64,000 nt of DNA, taken from positions 84,826,712-84,890,711 of the forward strand of contig NC_077224.1 of NCBI RefSeq assembly GCF_024763615.1, read 5' to 3'. The notes under the pieces are model-generated. The model was not told the origin of the DNA. It worked only from the letters and a program-made list of their open reading frames with translations, and made no database searches. Source of the DNA: Phlebotomus papatasi. Its lineage: Eukaryota; Arthropoda; Insecta; Diptera; Psychodidae. The translations under genes were made by a program, and so were the position numbers. Below, piece by piece: positions 36,401-43,674 of this stretch; the stretch's first letter is position 1, and each line of letters begins with the position of its first letter.

Positions 36401-37983
36401 AAGATGCAAAGATCTAATCATTCGGCTCCGAAGGCCAATGTTCGATCTTTCACTTGCGTCCTTTTTTCCACTGCAGCGTAAATCTCAAAGTGTCAATTCA
36501 AAACAAAATATATTTAACTTCAAACAATAATGAGAATACAACGAATAACAAATGAGATTTTAAAGATTTTTTGAGAGATTTAGGATGAGCAAAACGTGAC
36601 TTGAGATTTCTTGATATTTGACAGACAGAACAAAACCGATGTGAAGTCGGCTGCAACTGCAACCCCATAATAATTCGATCCGCGACCCTCCTCACGACTG
36701 TCCCTGGACTTGTCCTTCAACAAATAACATGCCAAATTGGAGAACTATCCTCAAAAGAAATCGTTTTTTTCGAACGCAAAGAACAAAAGTTTCCTCAAAA
36801 ATTTGTAAAAATAAGTTTCATTATTATGAATTTGAGCTTAATTAAAAATCAATAAAAAGAAAAGGGAAATCCACTTACGATCTGTTTTTCGAGGAAATCA
36901 CTGTGCCGATTTATGATTTTGTCGGATTTAGACGGAGGGTACAAAAGCGTTTTCACGAATCTGAGTAGCTTACAGTTCCAGGAAATGATATTTTGAGCTT
37001 AAGGATCCCAAAACGATGTTCTTAAAAGATCAAATAAGCTTTTAAACTTTATATGCTTGAAAAATCAGAATAAATCTTATTCAAATCCGATTTTGGATAT
37101 TTTAACTGCCACAAAATTGCAAATTTTCACTGTGGTGCAACATCACTAAGCGATTATGTTATTGTGTCTATTAATAAAGGCTAGGCTAAACATAACCTCA
37201 CATTCTTAAATAACTAAAAATAAATAAGTTTGTGAGCATACTCATCATTCTAAATGCAGAAAACTTTTAGGTTCTGAAACTGTATTGAGGTTATAAGTTA
37301 AAAAAATTGAGGTTAGGGTATTAAATTTATTTTGCAATGAAATATTTTCGTTTTTAATTTCTGGAATAATGTGATGTATCACTTTGTTTATAGAATGGCT
37401 GATTGATTTTGGTTCTTTATTTCAAAGATTATGTATAATAATTGAGGTTAGGTCCATTATAACCCCACATTCAAAAATAACCTCACTTCTTTATTTAAAT
37501 TTTTGGAACCCTGAGTCCCAATCCTAACAGATCAATATTTTCCCTTGTGTTCTTTCCAGGGATGTAACCCTCAATGGCTATGTAATTCCTGCTGGAGCTC
37601 ATGTTGTTCCACTGATCAACAGTGTCCACATGGATCCAACTCTCTGGGACAATCCCGAAGAATTCAATCCAAATCGCTTTATAAATGCCGAAGGCAAAGT
37701 TCAGAAGCCAGAATACTTCATGCCCTTCGGTGTAGGCCGTCGAATGTGTTTGGGTGATGTCCTGGCCCGAATGGAACTCTTTCTCTTCTTCTCCTCCCTC
37801 ATGCACACCTTCGATCTCAAGCTGCCCGATGGTGAACCCATGCCGAGCCTCAAAGGTCAGGTTGGTGTTACAATCACCCCAAAAGCCTTCCGTGTCTGCC
37901 TTACACCGCGTCCCCTGGCTGTGCCCCAAGTCATCGTGAGTGATCCTGTGACTGGCACTCTGAGAAATGTAGGGTCATATTGA
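24118..37983 (+). CDS. Cyp18a1: Cytochrome P450 CYP18A1, ecdysteroid 26-hydroxylase (5 coding exons)
   Basis: Exons are 24118-24469, 25404-25525, 25599-26028, 28517-28781 and 37560-37983, all with GT/AG borders; they join to 530 residues plus TGA. Visible are an N-terminal membrane anchor (about residues 12-32), the proline hinge PPGPWGIP (41-48), helix C WRDQRR (127-132), helix I SAGMETIKTT (314-323), K-helix EAMR (372-375), PNRF (427-430) and the haem loop FGVGRRMCLG (446-455, ligand Cys453). The C-terminal half closely resembles remembered Drosophila CYP18A1, including RRSSIVPLATTHSPTR and the ending RNVGxx. In the family this microsomal enzyme hydroxylates and oxidises C26 of 20-hydroxyecdysone and so inactivates the hormone. 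Length is normal for the family. The start lies in a good fly context (AGCAAAATG). The gene is convergent with phantom. The product call is very secure; the exon 1 start and the absence of extra 5' exons are inferred. Confidence 0.96.
24820..25290. repeat. Degenerate tandem repeat in Cyp18a1 intron 1
   Basis: GCCCTATAAAGGACCG at about 25001 and GCCGTATAAAGGACCA at about 25084 are about 84 bp apart, each followed by a GTCGTTC word. Weaker copies occur at about 24830 and 25213. Confidence 0.5.
25404..25525 (+). CDS. Cyp18a1: Cyp18a1 coding exon 2
   Basis: The acceptor TTGTTGCAG is followed by GIINSEGKLWRDQRRF, the helix C region that contacts the haem propionate. It ends KRIM before GTGAGT (phase 0). 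The 934-bp intron before it holds degenerate tandem repeats. Confidence 0.95.
25599..26028 (+). CDS. Cyp18a1: Cyp18a1 coding exon 3
   Basis: Follows a 73-bp intron, acceptor TTCGTTAG. Codes for 143 residues from TEVNDYLSTL to FEGKDH (helices D to H, the variable substrate-recognition part of P450s), then one base of a split codon before GTAAGT. Confidence 0.95.
26741..26824 (+). repeat. Pre-miRNA-sized intronic hairpin
   Basis: GTAATGTTCATCATTTAACT (left) pairs with CGAATGGTGAACATTAC (right), continuing through GACTGACACAGAATGA against TCATTTTGTGTCACTCAGTC. Stem about 36 bp with scattered mismatches, loop about 10 bases, in the sense orientation of Cyp18a1. Could be a miRNA precursor or a tiny MITE. 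Confidence 0.5.
26934..27081. repeat. Inverted repeat (MITE-like) in intron 3
   Basis: CTGTCGTATCTGCATTTCTT at about 26954 pairs exactly with AAGAAATGCAGATACGACAG at about 27038, with weaker pairing on both sides. A related fragment lies at about 6480-6520. Confidence 0.6.
27180..27729 (+). repeat. Dispersed repeat, copy in intron 3
   Basis: The 5' part (GGGGTTATTAGTCCCTCGCC and downstream) is shared with 33593-33735; the 3' part (27391-27729) with 31029-31372, including CCTACCCGGCTGAACCAATG. Probably fragments of one retroelement. No coding frame. Confidence 0.65.
27731..27933. mobile_element. MITE, CAGTAGACTCTCGCTCAAT family, copy 2
   Basis: GCAGTAGAATCTCACTCAAT at the left, AAAGAGAGTCTACTGTA at the right. 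The interior matches 22516-22753 (AAAATTTTGTTGGCAATTTT). Confidence 0.8.
28125..28252. mobile_element. hAT-type MITE with 8-bp target duplication
   Basis: 128-bp element; ends CAGAGGCGTGCAAGAACC and GGTTTTTTGCACACCTCTG, flanked directly by TTATAGAG at 28117-28124 and 28253-28260. End sequence and 8-bp duplication fit the hAT superfamily. It sits 265 bp before exon 4. An eroded relative lies at about 29925-30025. Confidence 0.88.
28517..28781 (+). CDS. Cyp18a1: Cyp18a1 coding exon 4
   Basis: The acceptor CAATTGTAG completes a GAG codon, then EQQIMQVIGDLFSAGMETIK (helix I, oxygen activation; Glu replaces the usual Asp, as I remember for this family) through the K-helix EAMRR. The donor AG|GTAATT splits an Arg codon (phase 2). 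Confidence 0.96.
30425..30645. mobile_element. MITE with long inverted ends, TAGGGGAAAGTGCCCATGCT
   Basis: Ends of about 65 bp: TAGGGGAAAGTGCCCATGCT and AGCATGGGCACTTTCCCCTA, continuing through ACCATTGGAAG and GTAATGACTAAATTT. Nearly the whole element folds into a hairpin. Confidence 0.85.
31029..31372 (+). repeat. Dispersed repeat, copy in intron 4
   Basis: Roughly 330 bp collinear with 27391-27729, with small substitutions and an indel near the CTTCCACGTGTCTG block. Confidence 0.75.
31383..31550 (-). mobile_element. tRNA-derived SINE
   Basis: On the - strand a B-box-like GGGTTTGAATCC (31497-31486) is preceded by AGTAGTAGAGTACTTGCTC, in the place of the A box and D arm. The tail runs into unrelated sequence. 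No complete cloverleaf, so not a functional tRNA gene. Confidence 0.55.
33103..33382. mobile_element. MITE with inverted ends of about 80 bp
   Basis: ACAAATGTGTTTTCGGAGAG at the left and CTCTCCGAAAACATATTTGT at the right; pairing continues through ACTCCGTCTGGATACGGCAA and AACCCGAGATCAA. GTTAAGGTTATAA occurs just outside both ends but may be chance, since GGTTATA is common here. Confidence 0.75.
33457..34189. mobile_element. Possible solo LTR or retroelement remnant
   Basis: A GC-richer block starting TGTAGCGCCC and ending CCACAACA, with AATAAA at about 33728 and the repeated GGTTATTAGTCCCTCGCCCA segment also found at 27229. No matching target duplication at the edges, so the limits are uncertain. 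Confidence 0.4.
34505..35300 (+). promoter_or_regulatory. Repeat-poor, GC-richer block in intron 4
   Basis: Contains GATCATCGATCGCGTCACGA, a GAGAGAGAGAGA run at about 34770 and several non-AT-rich stretches without MITE ends. It could be a conserved intronic enhancer. This is inference from composition only. Confidence 0.2.
37560..37983 (+). CDS. Cyp18a1: Cyp18a1 coding exon 5 (haem-binding exon)
   Basis: Lies beyond an 8.8-kb intron; acceptor GTTCTTTCCAG. Codes for DVTLNGYVIPAGAHVVPL, the PxRF motif, the haem loop FGVGRRMCLG and the C terminus ending RNVGSY, stop TGA at 37981-37983. Confidence 0.96.
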
Positions 37984-38064
37984 AAGGATTTCTTTTTTTT
38001 TTGGGGGTTAAAACGAGAGAGTACAAAAGGAATTTCTTTTCTTTTCTCTGTTTTCATGGTGGGA

Positions 38065-38070
38065 AATAAA
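38065..38070 (+). terminator. Polyadenylation signal of Cyp18a1
   Basis: AATAAA 82 bases after the Cyp18a1 stop, followed by A-rich and T-rich stretches; the first canonical signal downstream of the coding end. Confidence 0.55.
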
Positions 38071-38437
38071 CAATCCAAAACAAAAACGAAAAAACACAAC
38101 AGATTGAAACTCCCTAAAGAAAATGTGCACAGTTTTTCCCGATGACCTCTACATTTTTCCGCACACACAAAAAAAAGGAAAATCCGTCAAATTTCCTGCG
38201 CATCCGAGACAGAGAAATTTTTTTGTGTCAACAAGCCTCGAAAAAAAAAGTCCCAGAGCACGGTTTCGGTTCCTAAACTCTAATCTCAAAGATGACAAAA
38301 GAATAATGGACAAAAAAGCAATCCAAGCAATCTTCAGGAGTCCCAACAAAATCCTCCAAATGCCGCAAAAAGATGATTTCCAATAGAAATGCATTACAGT
38401 ACATGCCGACAAAATTGCATCCAGCTCATGTGAAGCA

Positions 38438-38466
38438 AGAGAAGAAGAAGAAGAAGAAGAAAAAAG
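38438..38466 (+). repeat. GAA microsatellite
   Basis: Run of GAAGAAGAAGAA within an A/G-rich stretch that extends to about 38700 and also contains AAGAAGAAGAAG near 38663. Confidence 0.85.
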
Positions 38467-39360
38467 ACGTTAGATAAGAAAACGAGATTCAATGCTAGTC
38501 ATTGTGTGTAAGTGAGAAGACAAAAGAAAATTGCGAAGAAGAGAGCAAGGAAATGACATGAGACAAATCCTTCCCTCAGCCAAAATAAAAAAAAAACAAT
38601 CGCAGATGAAAAGAAGAGAAAAAACGATCCAGAGTTGACAAAAATCCAAGACATTGCAGAAAAGAAGAAGAAGAAATGGAGAAGGAGTTAAAAATCCACC
38701 CCACAATGTGTTCAGTTACTCTAGCGACAAACTTATTTTGTGTACAACATTTTTAATTTATAAAAAAAAAACAAAACGAGAAAAATTGAGTTTATCGTAG
38801 ATGTTAGGTGTTAAAAGATGTTCATAATTAAAATACTTCATAAGTGAATAATGTTTTAATCATTCCAGAATGCCAAAATTGTCTATCAAGCATTCCATAC
38901 TTTTTTTCTTATTATTTTTTTATTGCATGAAAATTCACAATAAAAATATTAAGTACCAATATGTCTTTTTTAATTGTCCTGCATTCTTTGAGTACACAGC
39001 TCTCTCCGATATCCGGCACCTCGATATACGACTGACAGCTGTCAAGCATTGACGGTTGTTGAATTCAAGCTTTTTTTTTACTAATTATGCAGTTAATATT
39101 AATTAATTAAAGTTAATTAATATTTAAAACGATCCTCAGATAGATGATTGTAAGTAAATACAGTTTTTTTTTTATTCTTCTACTAGCAAATTGATAATTC
39201 GATAAATTATGCGATGTACTTTCATCGTTTTTAAAAATTTGTTGAGGATTTTCATTCGGCAATCTAGAAAAACAATTTACACTACAATAATAATACTTAA
39301 TAAAGAATAGAATTTTTTATTCGAGAAAAAAAAAGATATTAAAAGGAAAAAAAAACAGAC

Positions 39361-39427
39361 GGAGCCAGGGATCGAACCCGCGGCACTCCCATTGAATGTC
39401 CTGCGCTGTCCCGCTGAGCCACCGCTA
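39361..39427 (-). tRNA. tRNA-like sequence (pseudogene or SINE head)
   Basis: On the - strand TGGCTCAGCGGG fits an A box and GGTTCGATCCC a B box at suitable spacing. The acceptor stem does not pair, and the T stem has a G-G mismatch, so a working tRNA is unlikely. A T-rich run follows, as at a polymerase III terminator. Confidence 0.35.
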
Positions 39428-40541
39428 ATGCTCTTATTGATGATATAAAAATTGAGAAATCCCCTTTTTTATTTTGGTGGTTGCGATATATACTGGTCCG
39501 AACTTAAAATTGGGGAAAAAAAGTTATTTAAGGGCTAGATTGGCTGATACCCAACTGCGAAAAAACTTATGCCAATCTGATGGATAGGTTAAGTGTTGCA
39601 ATATCAAGGTTAGAACGTTTAGCTGGAGCCTTATATCGAAAGACAAGTGTGTGATCTTTGATTGACGAACGATAGGCAAAAGACCAAAAATTTCTTCCAA
39701 GAAGTAAATCTAACTCGGTGTACAAGAAAGAGTACAATCCAAACTACAAGATACTTTCCAGTGGTAGCGATTTCCCTCCTGATATTTTGGGATAAAGTAC
39801 CTTTTCTGGATCAGATTTGTGACAGGTGTTGTTGAGAAATGATCTAATACAGCAACAACGGAAAAGGTCTTGGAAAAAATAGCCAGTGTTGATTGCAAAT
39901 TTTATGTAATTCTTGGACTACTACAATGCCATCAAAGAAGCACAGTGTGATTAATTCATTAGATTCAATGCGCTTATTTTTTTTAAATGAAAAACGTCCG
40001 ATTTTGGACGAAAGAAAGGGCATAAGCTTGCATGGCGACAGCACTAAATCATGCGTCGAACAATAGGCACTGCCAAAATTTCAGAAATTGCAATGGAAAA
40101 TTCTCAAGAACTTAGAATATCTTTCAGGACCCATCAGACTATCATTTGCTTCAATCTTGAAGACTCATTGAAAGATGTCTAAAACCAGAAAGACTCTCCA
40201 AGACAGTTTCATTAAATTAGAAACAACAATACATTTTTTTAAAACTATCTTACAAAAGTAGCTCCACTAGTGTTTTATAAAATCCATAGAAACAAATTCT
40301 GTTGGTCATAAAACACAGATAATATTAAAATATCGTTTTCCTAATTGGATTTTTTCACAATTATTAAATAAATTATTGATTCCTAAGTATGAGATGTGCA
40401 TGGGAGTGCAAGAAGTGCTGGAAGTATTGCTGCTTTTTCAGGAGTCTTCCGATATGTTGGAAGTGCGAAGGGGTCTTCCATACAAATTGTGGAAGTGTCT
40501 GGAAGTGGTGTACACATTTTCATACTAATATCTCCCCCTTG

Positions 40542-40655
40542 AATTTGATCCTTTTGCAAAGGATGGATCAAATTTATCACTCTGAATGAACATTTTTCAT
40601 AATAGAACATGTTAATTTGATCCATCCATTGCAAAAGGATTAATTTGATCCTTTT
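40542..40655. repeat. Clustered AATTTGATCC hairpins
   Basis: AATTTGATCCTTTTGCAAAG with GGATGGATCAAATTT, then AATTTGATCCATCCATTGCA with AAAGGATTAATTTGATCC. The upstream 120 bases are rich in GGAAGTG words. Confidence 0.6.
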
Positions 40656-40811
40656 ATTTTTACCAGTGTTACACTGCAACACGGTTTTTGGCACACGGGT
40701 CTCACATGGTACGTTTGGTAAAGTCGAGTCTCCTGATGAAGAATCTGTTCTTGGTTTTGCTCACGTCACAATTTTCTTTAAAGATTTTTTTGTTTTCGTT
40801 GTTTTGTCTCA

Positions 40812-41160
40812 TACAGTAGACTCTCTCAAATTCGGGCGTTTGGGACCAAAATGCCATCCGAATTAGAGAGAAATTCGGGTGACAAACTTTTTGAAATGCA
40901 ACGATTTTTTATTCATCTGCATGCACACATTGAGGTTTACATACTCATATTTATTTGTGAATGGCATTAAAACTTCTCAAAAATCCAAAATCACATCATA
41001 ACTAAAACAAACCATGGCAAATTTAAGCATATACTTTGCTTCATTAGATAATCATAATCAAACTTGAAAAATGTCAACAAACTTTTTCCAAATTTAACTA
41101 CTGCTCGAATTAAAAAGTAGCCCGATCTTAAAAGAGCCGAATTAGCGAGAGTCTACTGTA
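40812..41160. mobile_element. MITE, CAGTAGACTCTC family, copy 3 (diverged)
   Basis: TACAGTAGACTCTCTCAAAT at the left, GCGAGAGTCTACTGTA at the right. The interior differs from copies 1, 2 and 4 except for the sub-terminal GCCGAATTAG block. Confidence 0.75.
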
Positions 41161-42260
41161 TTATCAAATTATTTCTCCGGTTTTAGTGTACAGAACTTAA
41201 TAAATAAGCATCCGTTGGAAAGGTAAGTAGTTGTGCTTCAACTTGAAAATTATGTGATATTTGTCAAACAAAAACTTTTGGGAGCAAAAAAACAAAGTGT
41301 AACGGGGGAGGGTAGCTGGTTAAAGTTTTCGGGGATAAAAAAATCGAGGAATTATTTATACTTGCTCACTGTCTGGAGTTCGAGCAGTAACAGTAAAATA
41401 AAATGAGAGCAACAATATAGAATTATTCATAAAAAAACAATTAACAATTCGCAGCCATTTCATTATCGGTTCCCAACCGATTGGAACCAATTCAAACTAT
41501 CCGAAATTTTAAGACCTTCTTTCAAATGAACTCATATTAGTCTAAATCGGCTAATAAATACACTCAAGAAAGCCTTTAGAACTTTTAATTTTGAATATTT
41601 TTGGATACAGAGTAGTTCCCAGGGTAGTTTTTTGAACGAAATGTTCTCCCAAAAATTCTATAACTTGTTAATTTCAGCTTATTTAAATTTTCTTACTGTT
41701 GTAACTCAAAGAGAGAGCAGTTAATAATTCACTTTTTTCAACTTGTGACATGGCTAGAGGACAAAAGATAAAAGATATCGACATCCGGTCGTCGACAATC
41801 CCCCCCATAAGTCAATATTCTTTTTATCGTTTATTTTCCCCTCACTCTGTACTACCCTTCCAAAACCATGTTTTTTGTTTTTTTTTTTCCAAAAACAGCA
41901 CCTACGAGTTTTTTTTCATTTTCGGATATGTTTTAGAGATAGTCAAGGTGAATATTTCGTCCTGGAACACCTATGTTCGAAAAACATTTCGATATCGAAT
42001 TATCCAACAAAACCACTTTTTGGATGGCCTATTTTCCAACAGATTTGCTTAAATTTGGATTTTTTGAAAGATCCGTAAATGATTTACCTGTGTCGTACTT
42101 ACCTTTTCATTTGTTCGTATGCTTGTTACTCATGATAATACATTTTAAAACCAACTTGTCTTAAGCAGTTTCTTATTTCGGAATGTTTTTCTTTTTAATT
42201 AATCAATCAATTTAATCGGTAGTAAAGCGGTATGTACCCAAAAAGCATGCGAGAAGATAA

Positions 42261-42498
42261 TACAGTAGACTCTCTCTCAATTGGGCATTTGGGGCAAAAT
42301 GTCATCCGGTTTATCGATAGATTTGGAGGTCAAAGCCATTGTAAATTCCACAAAAAGCGTTCAATTATAAAGAATCACGATAAAATAGGAAGAATTCTAG
42401 CGAATTTGAGCAAATTAGCTTCATAATTAAATGTGAAAATTGTCAACAAAATTTTTTACCCGATTGAAAAAGAGCCGATTGAGCGACAGTCTACTGTA
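42261..42498. mobile_element. MITE, CAGTAGACTCTC family, copy 4
   Basis: TACAGTAGACTCTCTCTCAA at the left and GAGCGACAGTCTACTGTA at the right, TA edges. The interior is the reverse complement of copy 1 (ATAAAATAGGAAGAAT). Confidence 0.85.
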
Positions 42499-42884
42499 CA
42501 CGAATAGCTCTTTCACGTGAGTTCAAGCACTCCGCAAAGCTAGAACGCTTTGCCATCTCTTTATTGACAAAAACACTATTTTTTTCAATTTAATAAAAAC
42601 AACTATTAAATCCGTTTTTATTAAGTTTATTAAGAGAGTAATATTATTCATTTGTGCAATGAAAGAGTGAAATTCAGTCTTGCACAGGTTTCTTGAGAAT
42701 AACAAATTATAGAATTTGTGTTACAGGTAAGAAGGACCCTCTTTATTTCTAAATTGATACAAAATATGCGAATCTCTAGGTCTACTTGCGGTGGATGGAT
42801 GAAGTTTTCATGATCAAAAGTCCTGAAGAAATTAGCCTTATTTTAAATTTGGGTTAATCATAAAAATCAGTAGACAAACATAAC

Positions 42885-43089
42885 TAGGGGAAGGCTTTCA
42901 AGCTTCGCACACATTCTGGCTTCAAACATTTCATATTTTTCCACATTCTTTTATTGAATTTGACCTAGTAGCAATATATATTTAAAAACCCAGATTTAAG
43001 TCACACATTTCGGTCAGATTTATTAAAGGAATATGGAAAAAAAAACAAGAAGTGCTCGAGTATGTGCGAAGCTTGAAAGCCTTCCCCTA
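42885..43089. mobile_element. MITE, TAGGGGAAGGCTTTCAAGCT ends, beside the phm stop
   Basis: TAGGGGAAGGCTTTCAAGCT and AGCTTGAAAGCCTTCCCCTA are exact inverted ends. It starts 100 bp beyond the phm stop and contains the first - strand AATAAA. A relative lies at 47453-47606. Confidence 0.85.
43019..43024 (-). terminator. Possible polyadenylation signal of phm, inside a MITE
   Basis: First canonical AATAAA on the - strand after the phm stop, about 165 bases downstream and inside the element at 42885-43089. An ATTAAA variant lies nearer, about 43170, and could be used instead. Confidence 0.35.
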
Positions 43090-43188
43090 TACAGTTAATA
43101 GAGCTTTAATGTCCAGGTATAATTATTCATCTATTCTACAACTAATTTTTCAGCTAATCACTTTTTTTTTAATACGTAAAATAATGTC

Positions 43189-43674
43189 TTAGAATTTTCG
43201 AATGCTGGCAATAATTTTGTGCGCAGGAGGTGTTAGAGTTATCCCGCAATTTCCACTCAGATCTCCCTCAATTACCAGGCTTAGATTGAAGTTGTAGAGG
43301 ATGTTGCCTACAAAGAGGAACATGATCATCTTGGCTAATTCCTCTCCAAGACAAATCCTCTTTCCGCTCTGAAAAGGTATCAGGTGCTGAGAAGGCTGGA
43401 ATTGACCGTTTTCGTCCAAGAAACGGGTTGGAGAGAATTTTTCTGGATCTGACCAAATTTGGGGATTCATGTGAACTGCCCACTGAAGAGGAACAATCAT
43501 TGTTCCTTTGGGAATTCTGTAGCCATCAATTCTAGTCTCTTCCTTAGTTCCATGTGGAATTCCAACAGGAACGACGGATCGGATTCTCTGACCTTCGGCG
43601 ATGCAGGCTCGTAAATAGGGCAAATCATCGTAGTTTTGAAGTCTTGGAGGGCCGGATAGTTTCTTAGACATTTC
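43189..43674 (-). CDS. phm: phm coding exon 4 (haem-binding exon)
   Basis: The acceptor CATACCACCAG is followed by EMSKKLSGPPRLQNYDDLPY, the EGQR K-helix motif, PTRF and the haem loop FQSGKRICLG. It ends ASIRKF at TAG (43191-43189). Confidence 0.94.
   Translation of the reverse strand, partial: EMSKKLSGPPRLQNYDDLPYLRACIAEGQRIRSVVPVGIPHGTKEETRIDGYRIPKGTMIVPLQWAVHMNPQIWSDPEKFSPTRFLDENGQFQPSQHLIPFQSGKRICLGEELAKMIMFLFVGNILYNFNLSLVIEGDLSGNCGITLTPPAHKIIASIRKF

Larger units (their letters stand above)
28782..37559 (+). other. Cyp18a1 intron 4 (8.8 kb)
   Basis: Phase-2 intron (GTAATT...TTTCCAG). Besides the listed elements it has unassigned AT-rich stretches (28790-30420, 31560-33100, 35300-37550) and a GC-richer, repeat-poor block at 34505-35300. 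No nested gene recognised. Confidence 0.85.
37984..43188. other. Intergenic region between the convergent P450 genes
   Basis: Holds both 3' ends, a (GAA)n microsatellite, a tRNA-like sequence, a short hairpin cluster and three MITEs. No coding frame recognised. Confidence 0.7.

Noticed and set aside
37495..37929. 144-codon frame on the - strand
   Set aside because: Antisense shadow of Cyp18a1 exon 5, whose + strand reading carries the haem motif.
39361..39427. Functional tRNA gene
   Set aside because: A and B boxes fit, but the acceptor arms do not pair and the T stem is mismatched.
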